Positions 22,241 to 33,781 of a DNA stretch of 64,000 bases are shown here, in pieces. Source of the stretch: Daphnia pulex (lineage: Eukaryota; Arthropoda; Branchiopoda; Diplostraca; Daphniidae). How positions within the stretch are numbered: the first letter of the stretch is position 1; every line of letters begins with the position of its first letter. The position numbers and the translations under genes were made by a program. The notes under the pieces are model-generated. The model ran no database searches. It was not told the DNA's origin and worked only from the letters and a program-made list of their open reading frames with translations. The stretch covers positions 2,728,001 to 2,792,000 of the forward strand of contig NC_060021.1 of NCBI RefSeq assembly GCF_021134715.1, written 5' to 3'.

Positions 22241-24877
22241 TTTATATTTATTTATATCCTTTCGATTGGACTTTTTAGGACCCATTTTTAGAAAATACTT
22301 TTGAAATGCACTTTAACGGGGCTGTAAAAACAATACAACGGTATATAGTGTGTGGTCAATCGCTTTCGTCTGTATTGGTCCCATTGGCTTAATTCTTTGA
22401 GGTTCTATCCATTTAATTCCCCTCCCCTTATTCCAATTGAAACAACTAGTAATGGCGTTCTAATAATGGGCGGTGTATTGTCAATGGCTTCACCCTCAAC
22501 GTTGTCGTTTAGCGTTGGGCTGTCTATCGGTTGACTATCATGCTGGGAATGTTCTTCATCACCAAAACATGAAGATCCTAATTCCATGCTATCAGACTCT
22601 AAAAACATACTAATGCACATAAAGGCATAAAACACTTTACACTAAATTAAATATTCCTACCTGTTGATAAAGGGCACATCTAGCCTACTGTGACATAGAT
22701 GACTAAAAGGTACAGAATCACTAATATCCAGTGAATTTTGTGTTGATATATATAATCCTTCAAATAATACAAAATTATGTCACTTGAATCATGATTGGTG
22801 TCTTTAAAAAATGACAATGTCTTACAGGTGATCATTTGGGTCTTTTACCTCTCTCTTATTCAGAACCTTCTTCTTCACTTGACAAGTCAGTTTGATCAAA
22901 AGCCAAATCGAATTGATGTCTCGCAAAGTTAACTCAAATAGGTAAATTTCAATCAAATATCAATACAAATTTGAAACTTTAAAAGTGTTATCAAACATTT
23001 TTCTAACTTTTGCTCCATAAGTTGGGCAATCTGATCTAGGTAATTTTCTATATTTAAAGATGTCGAAATGGGCAAGTGGCAGATTAGTTCTCTGTTGAAT
23101 CATTCCAGAATCATTTTCAGAATGCTGTGTCATAAGATGAAAAAAGGTAATCCTAGATTAGAAGATCAGACAAACAAATGACCTCAATACTATTTTGTTG
23201 TAGAACAGAAATAACAGCCATAATTTGGTTACCTGTACTTATTAAATAATAAGTTCTTTGGTTGCATCAATCACGTTACCAGCATGTACTTGATTTAATT
23301 TTTGTTTCGACAGCATTTCTGAAAACAAAATCGGCTCCCTTTTTATTGTTAATGGTTTCAATTGGTTTGTCAACTGTTGTTGGTAACGATAACGGTCACC
23401 CTGATGAAAATAGAAAATTAATAATTTTTTTATTTCAAAGCAAATGAAAATGTATAATACCATAAAGAGGCTCATTTACTATGGCTTTATTTGGCATAGG
23501 TTCGTTACTCAATAGCACTTACTGATTACCAATTGCAAGAGGAAACAGAATTTTCTATAATATCGTTATTTTAGTTTTTTGGTGTTTCAATTGGTATGAA
23601 ACTATTTTTGGTAATGGTGACGGGCATCCTGATAAAAATTTAAATAACAAATTTTTATATTGTAAAGCAATTGAAAAGTTATAGTACAATAACAAGCACA
23701 TTTTCACAGGATTTTTTAAATTGCTTTCTTATCCAAAAGCACTTGCTAATTATTTACCACAAAAACAACAGCATTTTCAATACCATTGTTATATAACGAC
23801 TGGTGGTATGTTTTAAGATGGATATACAATAAAATATGTACGACACTTTGAACCGTTCAAACAAGTTCTTGTGAAACATCTGTCCTTTCAATGCACTACA
23901 CTAAGTAAATCGAAAATATTTGTCATTTTTTTGTAACAAACACACGGTCTCCTTTTTTACAAGTTAGATCCAAATTGCTCGAATGCTATGTTTACATTTT
24001 AAGTCTATCCACAATTGTATTCATTTTTGACAAAAAAAATCACATGAGATGGTGACCTCCTGATTATTACTGCGAAATTCTTTGTTTTGTTGTAAAATGT
24101 TTACAATTTTGATGTTTTTTTGGCTTGATATTTCTATAAAAAATATCAATCAAATTGAATCGCTGTTGAAGATATTCCTATAAGCATGACATAATGTCAT
24201 GTTATACTTAAGTTCCCAAAATCAGATGGTCCGCAATATACCGGCCAAGTTTTTTTTGTTCTTCTCCTAATTTGAAACTTGCAGCTGTGTTTGTTGTTTA
24301 ATGTATGGATATATGAAGTGAAGTCGATAGGCTCGTTGACCCCTTCTCAAACACAACGGCCAGTCAAACACGTCAACAACTATCCAGGGCAGCTTACAAG
24401 GTGTATGCATGCAGTAATACCTTACATCGGCATCTGTTTCAGATTACTGGTTATTATAATTCATAGGGTTATTAACTCGAATAACCAAGAATTGTTGATC
24501 AGTTTCTTTAGGTAATTAGAAACATTGCAAACAAATAGAAATTAGGAAAGGGTAATAAAGTAGGAGAAAACTAAAAACCCCGGGAAAAATGGTAAGAAAA
24601 TTCAAGCGTGACATAAAGACAAGTAGGAAAAAAATATCCATCTAAACTATTCTTAAAAACTAGTGGCGAATCTTAATGTAACAATTCCACTATTACCAGG
24701 ATTTTGTCAAAAAAAAACTTTGAAAGTGGTTTTTAGGCTGGCGTTTATCTGCTTGTACTGCTCCTGGCATTGCTTCTTCAATACGTAAATTGCCAATCTC
24801 TTGCTTCTTAGCCACGAAATGCCACACTACCTTCTGCGTTAGAAGCATAGTTTCATGTTCAATTTGGGTATAGATTG
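22241..24877. other. Gene-poor stretch with a diverged local duplication
   Basis: The only frames worth noting are on the minus strand. One is acidic at 22405-22635 (ESDSMELGSSCFGDEEHSQH). The other, at 23242-23475, contains DRYRYQQQLTNQLKPLTIK. Neither is recognised. Sequence at about 23340-23450 recurs in diverged form at about 23580-23690 (GGTTTCAATTGGT... and AAAGCAATTGAAAA-like ends), an old tandem duplication. The remainder is AT-rich. Confidence 0.4.
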
Positions 24878-26125
24878 TACCCAGCTAAAAAAGAACTTCA
24901 GTTTAACTGTAGTTTAACTATAGTTTCCATTACTAGAGTAATTTGGCCGCAAAACTATAGTTTTTTTGTAGTTTTTCTTCAATAAAAAATGCAGTTTTAT
25001 TACCATCATTGTTAAATAACTTCGAATAAAAAAGATTCGACGTGGGCCAGGATCGAACTTTTAATTCTGGAGTTGGCAATTCATCTCGCTAACCACTAGA
25101 CCAATTGACTTATAAAATTAGTAGACATCTATGAACTAGGTTATGATTTTTGTTTTCTATAACCTATGGACTTAAAAGTTTTCTAGTCTTTGTTAGTTTA
25201 GAAAACAGGAGTAAGAAGGTAGCGGGCGTGTTTGTCGAAAACACTCACAAATACAATTATAGTACTTAGACTTAACATTATAGGTTAGACTACTTACGTT
25301 TTAAGAAATTGGTAAAATTATAAGCAAGGGGAGATACATAAAAATATTTCAAGTTGGAAAATGTGATGTATGGCTAAGTGCAAATGAAAATTGATCTACT
25401 TGACTAAATAGGCCTAAAGTGGTTAATGGACTTATTATAAACTATTAAATAGACTTTAAATAATTCTGTAACGCGGCTGCATATAGAGAAAAACTAAACT
25501 TGTCAAGTCAAGAAACAGTAATCTCGCTAATTTTATGAAGATTATCGTCCCAGAATCATTTCGGGAACGGGTTATTTTTAAAGAATTAGTCATTTGTCCC
25601 AAATATTTGTAGATTTGAAATGGATTAAATGTGTTCCTGCTGTATAATATTTAATAATTTTTTTTCACTTCAGTCATTTTTATAACTGCCAAGTCATATG
25701 TGTGTGTGAACAATTCCTATTAAATGTATTGTTCACGTACAGTTTCATATTCGTTTAACTATTTTTATAAATCAACAACTGTTTAAACGTCAGTATTACA
25801 GATACATAGTACTAAAAACTGGAGTAAATTTTGCTGAACTGCAGTTTTTAAAATTTATACTACAGTAAACTAAACATAGTAATAAAAAACTAAAATACAT
25901 TTTGCTGAACTGCAGTTTTTAAAATTTATACTACAGTTTAATATAAAAAACTGCAGTTGTTTTAATTTTGGAAAAACTGACTTAATAAAACTACAGTTTT
26001 ACAAGGATAAACTACAGTAAAATAAATATAGTAATGGAAAACTAAAGTAAATGTAGAAAAACTACATTTTTTTGCAAAATACTGCAGTTTTCGGCAAAAT
26101 ACTGCAGTTCTTTTTCAGCTGGGTA
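24878..26125. mobile_element. 1.25-kb non-autonomous element with 25-bp inverted ends and ACTGCAGT-type repeats
   Basis: The left end TACCCAGCTAAAAAAGAACT is mirrored by the right end AGTTCTTTTTCAGCTGGGTA. Inside, words such as AACTGCAGTTTTTAAAATTT and AACTATAG/CTACAGT recur many times in both orientations, densest at 24900-24990 and 25820-26110. The subterminal parts can therefore fold back. No transposase is encoded. A tRNA-like block lies within it on the minus strand (25041-25112). No clear target-site duplication was found. Confidence 0.75.
25041..25112 (-). tRNA. tRNA-like sequence, probably a SINE head or tRNA pseudogene
   Basis: On the minus strand an A-box-like TGGTCTAGTGGTTAG is followed 30-odd bases later by a B-box-like GTTCGATCC. 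That is the spacing of an internal RNA polymerase III promoter. The acceptor and anticodon stems do not pair well and the 3' end is not CCA-compatible, so a working tRNA is unlikely. It sits inside an inverted-repeat element. Confidence 0.45.
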
Positions 26126-27021
26126 CCAACCCACAACTACACAAAAGCAAAAACCTCAAACAAATGTCTAAGAAAAAATAATTGTAATGGGCTTCAAAAA
26201 GGAATGGATGATACAAGTCTAACAACCAAGTATTGCGACCACTGTTGGGCCGCCAATTTCCACTTCTGCAATATTCATCAAATCAAAAGAAAGGTAGAGT
26301 ATGAAAGTACTAACTGTGCCATGTTAAGTTAAGAGGGCACCTTTTCCTTAAAATTTCAACCAGCCGTCGCCATATTACAAGCAAATAATTTATTTTTTAT
26401 GCAAAGGCAATTCAGTGGCCCAAACAAATCGTACGAAAATTATTTCAGAGACGTGCGTACAAACCAAAACCCACAGACTTTTTATGCTTCAAGTTATCAT
26501 AGTCGAAGAAAAAGAATATTTATTGAGGTATATGTCTTTTGAATACGTTAATATTGGACAGATACTTATTTTCATTTGGTTATTCAGTCAGATTATACAT
26601 TCACGACATAAACGAAGGTAGTCTTGTCAAAAGAAAAAAAAGCGTGCAATAGAGAAATTCAAGATACTGCATAGTACCGTGACCTTCGATTACTGCGTAG
26701 TAATTTTTCCTTTGCAATAGTCGGTCGAACTGCTACCCAGATCTCAAATTTATTACAATGCACTAATTCCATTCCTAATTATTCAGTATGATCCCACACC
26801 CATAATTACATACACGTGTGTAATAAGTTTGTGAATATCTAAAGAAGAACACCGCACTAACAACATAAACATACAAACTAAAAAAAAATAAAGTAGACTC
26901 CTCTGTTACGGTATAAATTCTGAACTAATAACACATGTCACCAAGCGATAAACGTTTTCCTCCCTATCAATATTAAGATTGTTCTGTCGAACTTGACCAT
27001 TGAGTCGGCCCTGTAGCCGAG
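26126..27021. other. No gene seen
   Basis: Short frames at 26072-26332 and 26415-26621 have no recognisable protein and the first overlaps the end of the inverted-repeat element. The sequence just before 27022 could be the 5' leader of the retrotransposon remnant, but no LTR or primer-binding site was identified. Confidence 0.4.
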
Positions 27022-29764
27022 ATGGCACAAAATACCCTAAGGGAAGTGAATCATATAGCCAAATTCAATGATAGTAACTTCCCTTTGTGGAAGTTGGGAT
27101 GTTGGCTTCTACTATTGCAACATAGCCTTGTTGATTTTGTGACTAGAGATGAAAGCCATCCTGGGGAATACGATTGGGAAGACAACGTGATCAACGCCGA
27201 ACATGATTGGATGAGAAGAGACGTCATGGTCACATATAATCTTGTTGCAACAAATGAAAGTCAGCAGAGCAGCAGATGACCTTAATTAACTGCCGTTCCA
27301 CGCTCGAAATTTTGACACGATTGTCCGCCCAACAGGAAACGTCGTTGAATACAGCATGTCTTACAATAGAAGTTTTTCAAATATCAATACAACCCAGATC
27401 ACGACCTTATGTCACATGTGACCAAAATGGAAACGATGGCGTTGTAGCTCATTGATTTCGATGCACCCATGAGCGATACACAAATTATGGATAAGATCAT
27501 TTTTACTCTGTAACCCAGCTATTGCAGTTTAATAACAGATTAAGACAGTGTACTGGCGGAAGAAAGAGCACCGACTTTACTCACGTCCAGAATACTGGAA
27601 GAAGAAAGCATGACCAAACGGTGGATACAAAGGCGAACAAGATTCCAACGATGCAGCCTTTTTTGCGTAGAGCTTTCAGAGAAACCCTCATTGGGGCACA
27701 ACGCGTATGACCAGAGGAAGAAGTTGAGGTGGCAAAGAGGTTGAGGCCAATCAAGGCAGTATCTTCAATACATTCCACCTCCTCGCCGCACATACTGCCA
27801 GATAATTATCACATAGCAGATAAATGTCATAAATGCAAACGGGACAAAGCCCAACAAAGAAATGATCCAGAAGTAGTGGTACTAGATCAATATCGTCAAC
27901 CTGAAGATAACAGTTTCCTGTCTGAAGATACTTGTATTTTCGTTAAAAACCTTGAAGATGGGTTTACTGGTTCAGGGGGCACACAGCGTATGACCGGCCA
28001 GCAAGGTTTTTTTTTTCAAGAACTTCACACTGGTCAACCCTTCTCCTGGTTCGTCAATGGCATTAGTGGCATCCGTTTAACAGAACTTGGCCACAGTGAA
28101 ATTTTATGACAGTGGTGAATGGTATTAAACGCGAAGCAACAATCAAGCCTGTTCTATACATCCCAGGACTTTGGTCAAATCTTTAATCGATTGTGGGTGT
28201 GACGGAAGTCGGTATAACGGTCCACTTTGTTGATCCAGTGTCATCTCTCTAAAACAAAACAATGCGATCGTAATGGTTGGAAAGAGAATCAGAAGGAGAC
28301 TCTATCGTCTGTACATCTCCATTAATCAACCATTTGAATCAGTAAAAACCCACACACCTACTTTGTGCACCTCCTCCATCCATTGAAGTATGCTCCTAAC
28401 GCCTAGCCCATGTTAGTTACGGCAAGATACTGACGATGACCTCCAGTAAATCAGTCTATGGATTTATCTTGTTAGTAAATAGCTTTACTCCTTCGGAGCC
28501 TTGCTATGGCAGCGCCGATGGGAAAACGAAACGTTTCCTATTCCAAAACGGAAGAATTCGTGCTCTGCAGGTGGGACAGCTTATCCACAATAATGATGTG
28601 TGCGGACCAATGCACTCGGCCACTTATTGAGTTCCAAGTACTTTGTTCTATTTACAGTCGATTACAGTGGTTTCCGCACGATATATTTCCTGAAACAAAA
28701 ATCCAAAGTTTCAGAAAATTAAGCAATTACTTGTGGACAGAAACCAAACGGACTATTCACACCTTAAGATCTGAAAATGGAGGATAATTCATCGGACACG
28801 ACTTCCAGAGCTATAGTTGTCAGAAAAGGGAATCTGGCTGGAGACTTCAGCACCCCACGCACCAGAGAAAAATGGAGTATTGGAGATTGCCAACAGAACC
28901 ATCGTATAAGGCGCCAGATGCCTCATTCATGCTAGGCATCGACCAAACAAATTATGGGGAGAAACCATTGCTAGCGGTTTTGCGGTCTGAAAATAAATCG
29001 TGTCACTACCAAAGCCACTCATAATATCCTATCTAAAAAATGGTATGGGTCTTAACCAGACCTATCCAATCTTTGCGTTTTCGGCTCTATTATTTCCCGA
29101 AGCTGAACTAAAAATGCTTGGCTCTAAAAGCACGTTGTGTTACTTTGTTGTATACTGCACTAATCAAAAGACCAACAGATTATGGGATCCTGGACAAAAA
29201 GGAGATCAAGATTAGCAATTTTGTCATCTCTCATGAGCAGATCTCCCACGACCCGAAAACGCTATCTTCACAAGAAACTTCACTAATCAGTGGATCGTAT
29301 CACACCTAGTGACTACAACATCTGACTATAAAGAGATTGATCAACAGTCCATAGATCATCATGTGTTGGAAGAGAATAATCAAATGGGATCAGAAAGGGA
29401 AGGAGATCCACCTATTAAAAATAACAACCAGTCAGCAACTCATCGGCCGTTTCCGCAGAAGACATTCCAATCACACAGAATGAAGATGTTGTATATCCAC
29501 CTCAACGCCATCGCCACTCTTCCTATCCTCTACGTATTTGTGAGCCTAAGCGACAGTGGGCCATGTCATCACAGTCAGTCTTCGAGCCTTTGAAACAAGA
29601 AAGCTTCACTGACGCCATGGCGTCCCCAGATGCCCACCTATAATAGCAATGCAAAAAGAGTATTTTTCCTTAATTCACAACCAAACGTGGACATTCCAGA
29701 AGCTGCAACTAGATCGATCTCCAATTAAATCCCGCTGGGAATTTGAAATCAAACCAATCAAATA
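27022..29764 (+). mobile_element. Decayed Ty1/copia retrotransposon (gag to start of reverse transcriptase)
   Basis: The domains occur in copia order. Gag comes first (KFNDSNFPLWKLGCWLLL, 27060-27120). Next is a zinc-knuckle/protease zone, with GFTGSGGTQRMTGQQGFF at about 27960-28010 where the protease Asp of DSGA is Gly. The integrase zone follows, with VGQLIHNNDVCGPMHSATY at about 28568-28625 and LRSENGG near 28760. Last is the start of reverse transcriptase, MQKEYFSLIHNQTWTF and RSPIKSRWEFEIK at 29649-29755. Stops and frame changes separate every domain. The reverse transcriptase is cut off by the insertion starting at 29765. No LTRs were found. The element is dead. Confidence 0.8.
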
Positions 29765-30217
29765 CAGTATCCTACAAAAAAATCTTAACGGCAATTTTTT
29801 TGTTTTGTGCCACCTATCTATATTTCGGGAAATTGTTTGACTTTAGACCTAAATTTGGGAGGCAAGGAACAAAGCGAATGGTGGGAACTGGGAAGAATTA
29901 AAAAGGGAGTTATAGGCTCATTGAGCCCATGACCATGTCTCCACCCCATCCCCCCAAAAAATATGAACAAAATCAGACAGGCTGTCTTGAATTGTCATGG
30001 CGCGAAAAAATGAACAACGAATTATTCCCTCAGCTTTTTGGTTTTCTCGTCACTTGTCCAAAAATTGACAACGAGCCTAAGGCTATTCCAGACATGTCCT
30101 TATTCCCATCTTTCGCTTTGTTCCTAGCCCCCTACATTTATAAACAAAGTTTCCCGATATATTGATAGGTGGCTTAAAACAAAAAAATTGCTGTTCGGAT
30201 TTTTTTGTAGGGTACTG
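29765..30217. mobile_element. 453-bp fold-back MITE with TA target duplication, mariner-like ends
   Basis: The left end CAGTATCCTACAAAAAAATC is mirrored by the right end ending GGTACTG, and both are bounded by TA (29763-29764 and 30218-30219). The inverted arms extend inward beyond 100 bp: CCACCTATCTATATTTCGGG against CCCGATATATTGATAGGTGG, and further the GGAACAAAGCGAATG/CTTTGTTCC pair. The whole element is therefore a long imperfect hairpin. A TA duplication and a CAGT start fit Tc1/mariner-derived MITEs. It interrupts the copia reverse-transcriptase sequence. Confidence 0.85.
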
Positions 30218-31042
30218 TACTCTAACTCGCCCTTAGAAGGCGGCATGCTTCTGATCCCCCGTTAATCCCCCTTTCGTCCTCTCCTACCCCATTCTATATT
30301 TTTAATAGCAGGTGTTCACCCACCACCCACTTGACTATCAGTAGGAGAAACATGGCTGCTACCCGTTGCATTCATTGCCCTTTTTTGTAATTAACGGCAA
30401 AGTCTTTATTCAAAAATTAGGGAATAATGAAATTTAATGCTGCATAGTCAACACATATTTTAATATAAATATATGGGCTATAAACCATTTGATGTATATG
30501 CTTCTTGCTTGTTATACAATTGGCTTAGTTATACATTCGTGTATCATTCATTTTCAGAAAAATTTCTAAGTTCCAATTGTCGTATTTTCGATTCGAATAT
30601 GATATTTGTTTTAAGCTGAATAATCAATAACTAAGTAGCTCAGTTGCCAGTTTTCGGAGCTATGAATCGAATACTTCTAGCTCATGGGTTTAATCCCAGT
30701 TAAAGCTGAAAAATACAATGAGTAGAAAACGACTATCATAATTATTTTAGATACTAAAACATTGGTTGGGTTGGGTGGGGTTGATTAAGGGTGATGTTGA
30801 TGGTGGGTGGGGTTGATGAATGGTTTTCACACCCCAGCATAATACTTTTTCCTATCCTTTTGAAGGGGATTAGTTGCTAACAATCGACGGAAAATGTAAA
30901 CGGAAAGTTACACGCGTTATTGCTTGATTACCGATGAAAAAAGTCGCTTTTTCACGACAAAAACACGACAATTGTCGTCTTTTACACGACTTTTTTTAGA
31001 GAGGATAAAAGGAATGCTGCTGTCCCAGCTGTAGCAGAGAAG
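30218..31042. other. Gene-free stretch with a G-rich tract
   Basis: No coding sequence is supported. A tract at 30765-30830 has several runs of three or four G (GGTTGGGTTGGGTGGGGTT) on the plus strand. A tRNA-like block lies at 30634-30704. Confidence 0.45.
30634..30704 (+). tRNA. tRNA-like sequence, degenerate
   Basis: An A-box-like AGTAGCTCAGTTG and a B-box-like GGGTTTAATCCC lie at roughly tRNA spacing. The anticodon arm carries an insertion and the acceptor stem does not pair. It is more likely a tRNA pseudogene or SINE head than a functional tRNA. Confidence 0.4.
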
Positions 31043-31490
31043 ATGGATGATCGACGAGACTATCGCAATGGTGATCATCGTCGTCCGGCACGTGATCCTG
31101 ACTACTTTAGAGATTCGCGACAAGCTCCTCGAGGCGATAATTTCCGCAAAGATAATGGATTGTCTTGTGGCGGTGGAGCTAGAAATTACCGCGCTCCCGG
31201 CTCTCGTGGAACTATACCCAGCAATGAAAGGTATAACAAATTAGTTGTGATTTTAATTATTCTTCATTGACTAACTGTTTTGTGCGTTTGGTCTTGCGTT
31301 TGTTGGTCTATATTCATTTAGATTGAAGGACGCACAGCCATGATTGCACAACGGAGACAGACGTTCAGCGGCTCCTGCGTCTTCTGCACTCATTGTTGAT
31401 TTATCGACACGAGTTCAAACTTCAACGAGAAGTGAGATTGAAGTTCTCGATCTTTCCCAAGATTGGAAGAGCCCAATACGCCCTTAAGTT
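31043..31490 (+). CDS. Unrecognised Arg/Asp-rich protein, possibly two exons
   Basis: The first piece starts MDDRRDYRNGDHRRPARD and is rich in Arg, Asp and Gly through SCGGGARNYRAPGSRG. It reaches a possible donor (AAAGGTATAA, about 31229). A plausible acceptor (CATTTAG before 31321) leads into a second piece with VDLSTRVQTSTRSEIEVLDL, stopping near 31488. The character is that of a disordered, nucleic-acid-binding-like protein. No domain is recognised, and the second piece needs one TGA near 31341 to be avoided. It may be a gene fragment. Confidence 0.3.
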
Positions 31491-32084
31491 TTCTCATCTC
31501 TTCTTTTAAAAATTTTCCAGTTTGTTAATCTGACAAATGATTTATTTTATGTATTTGATTATTGCAACAAGTCTGCCTATCTGCTGGCTGTAGATGTAGG
31601 TGCCGACGAATAAGATAACCGAGATGGTGTAACCGCGATCCATCTCGACCTTAACGTCAATTTGATATCTATTATTATTTAATTTGATTACCTCATATTT
31701 AATCAAGGTCGAGCGTGATCTATCTTCGTTACTCAGAAAAAAAAGTTCTCTAGAACTATTTGTTTGTATCGTACCAAATAATATGTAATCTTTTCAAAAT
31801 GTTGTCTCTGTGAATAATTCAGAAACTTTTCGAATTAAGACATGGTTCTAACTGAGGTCGGACTAGCTGTTGTCAGTCTCTCTGTTCTAACTTTAAATTT
31901 GAACAATATGAAAAATACAAAATCATAAACAAGAATGTCCTGTGTTTTTTGTAATGTGGGTTTATTTCTATTTCACAATTCTCAGCTAACATGATAACCA
32001 GTTACCATCAGCGGAGCAATGGCGGTCGGTCTTGGGGCCGTGTTCGGCACGGAAACAGGACATTAAACCAAGGTAACGATGTAA
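31491..32084. other. No gene seen
   Basis: AT-rich sequence with an imperfect inverted pair around 31625-31725 (GAGATGG...CTCGACC with GGTCGAGCGTGATC). It is the left flank of the large inverted-repeat element. Confidence 0.4.
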
Positions 32085-32699
32085 ATTGACTCAGTGATGT
32101 CTTGTGTCGGTAAGAAACCTGTTGTCCGTTTCATGAAATGCAAAGAAACAAGACATGATTGTCACGTTTCTTCCTAATATGTTAACCTTGATGGCTAGGA
32201 AAAAAAAAGAAATGAACCTCATTAAGTGTAATCCCCCAAAAACAGTCTAAAGAAATTTCATCCGACGGTGGTTTTTGAAAAAAACTGGCTGCTGTCAACC
32301 CTAACTTCCTTTTTTAAAATGCCGCGCACCTTTAATATCCTTTTAACGTACTGTCATCCCAGCCACTCTTCGCCCGTTTTGCAATCAGTGGGTGAAACAA
32401 AAATAGGGCTACCCCATATGCCTACACATCGGCACACTTGTGGTGACAATAAATGGCAAATGTATGCGTAGATAGAAGACACTTTGTAGGGAATAAATAA
32501 TTTAATTCTAGAGTTTTTTTTAACATACTAACAATGCTCAACAACAAATGCTAGCGGTAATTCCCTTCACAGCTTTATAAATACGAATCAAAACAAATGG
32601 CCGTCGGCTGCGTATACACTATACATTATATGAAAGTTTTCGCAAGAATATATAAGTCCCTTTTTCTAAAAATTCTAAGTTCAAGTGCATCTTAACCAA

Positions 32700-32770
32700 A
32701 TAGTTCAGCAGTTAGCGATGCACGCTACCAATCTAAGTGATAAAGGTATAGGGTTCAATCTCCGAATGAG
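32700..32770 (+). tRNA. tRNA-like sequence, degenerate
   Basis: An A-box-like TAGTTCAGCAGTTAGCG and a B-box-like GGGTTCAATCTCC are separated by about 35 bases. The stems are poor. It is probably a tRNA-derived repeat fragment. It adjoins the inner edge of the left inverted arm of the surrounding element. Confidence 0.35.
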
Positions 32771-32885
32771 GCTAACAACGGCTAACAAGGTAACATCCCG
32801 AAAGAAAATTTTTAATCAGCCCCACTAAAAAAAATAAAAACCCATCGCTTTGCCCCTTTGAACGGGGATTAGGGATGGTTTACTT

Positions 32886-33080
32886 GGTGGTAGGGCAGTT
32901 TTTTTTGTGTTTACAACATTAGAAGAAGTTAGCTACTGTAGCAAAGTTTTGTTGCATAATCAACATAGCTGAAGTGAATTTCTTTTATTCTGAAGAAGTG
33001 AGTTTATGCTCTCGAAATGCCTATTTGAATCTTTGTTTCCCTTCCCAGTTCCCACTGCTTTGCAAAACTGCCCTACCACC
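32886..33080. mobile_element. Small 195-bp fold-back element
   Basis: GGTGGTAGGGCAGTTTT at 32886-32902 is matched by its exact reverse complement AAAACTGCCCTACCACC at 33064-33080. The interior has no reading frame. No target-site duplication could be assigned. The size and the perfect 17-bp ends fit a MITE. Confidence 0.6.
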
Positions 33081-33781
33081 GCACAGCGCCGCCAAGCGGT
33101 TTAGTTCCAACCAGGCTTCAGCATGATATCAGATTTTGGTCTGTTAGCCTATTCCGTTGTTTCTCCTGTCATTCTTCTTCATGCCAGATGTATGAAAACT
33201 AAAACATAGCAAAAGCTTCTTTAATAAAAGAAAAATACATGGGACACGCAGATCCGAAATCCAATATTGGAAATCACTAGACCTTGAATGGAAAAAATGA
33301 AAAAAGGAGTAAACGTTTTGAAAAGATTACATCAGATAATTAGGGATGATCGCGCATATCCAATAATTTTTTCGGCCACAAAAAAAACAAACAAATGGAT
33401 TTCCCTTACAATGGCAACGTATATCGTCGTTACTATCAGTAAGATGATATTGGAACTCTACCTGCTCCGCTGATCGTTTGAGGAAATTGTTAACGTTTGG
33501 ATTATCACCACGTACTAATCCTATGTTACTGTTTTGGTTTTGTAGTAGATGCGGATTTCTTTGAAAATCTCTTCCAGTATCCACCACAAGCTTTTTTCTT
33601 CGATAAGTTGACGCATATAGACGTAGAGTTGTCTTTTCTCCGGGGGGCCCAAGCCAAAAAAATAATCGATTACCAAGGCTTTTTCATATATCTTGGTTGT
33701 ATTGATATTTATGTGTTGTATTGATATTTATTTGTTGTGAGCATCAGTGAGCTTTAAATTTACTGAGGTAAAATATACAAT

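Noticed and set aside
25041-25112. Functional tRNA gene
   Set aside because: The A and B boxes are present but the acceptor and anticodon stems do not pair.
24878-26125. CRISPR-like array because of recurring ACTGCAGT words
   Set aside because: Repeats are short, occur in both orientations and have irregular spacing, and the DNA is eukaryotic.
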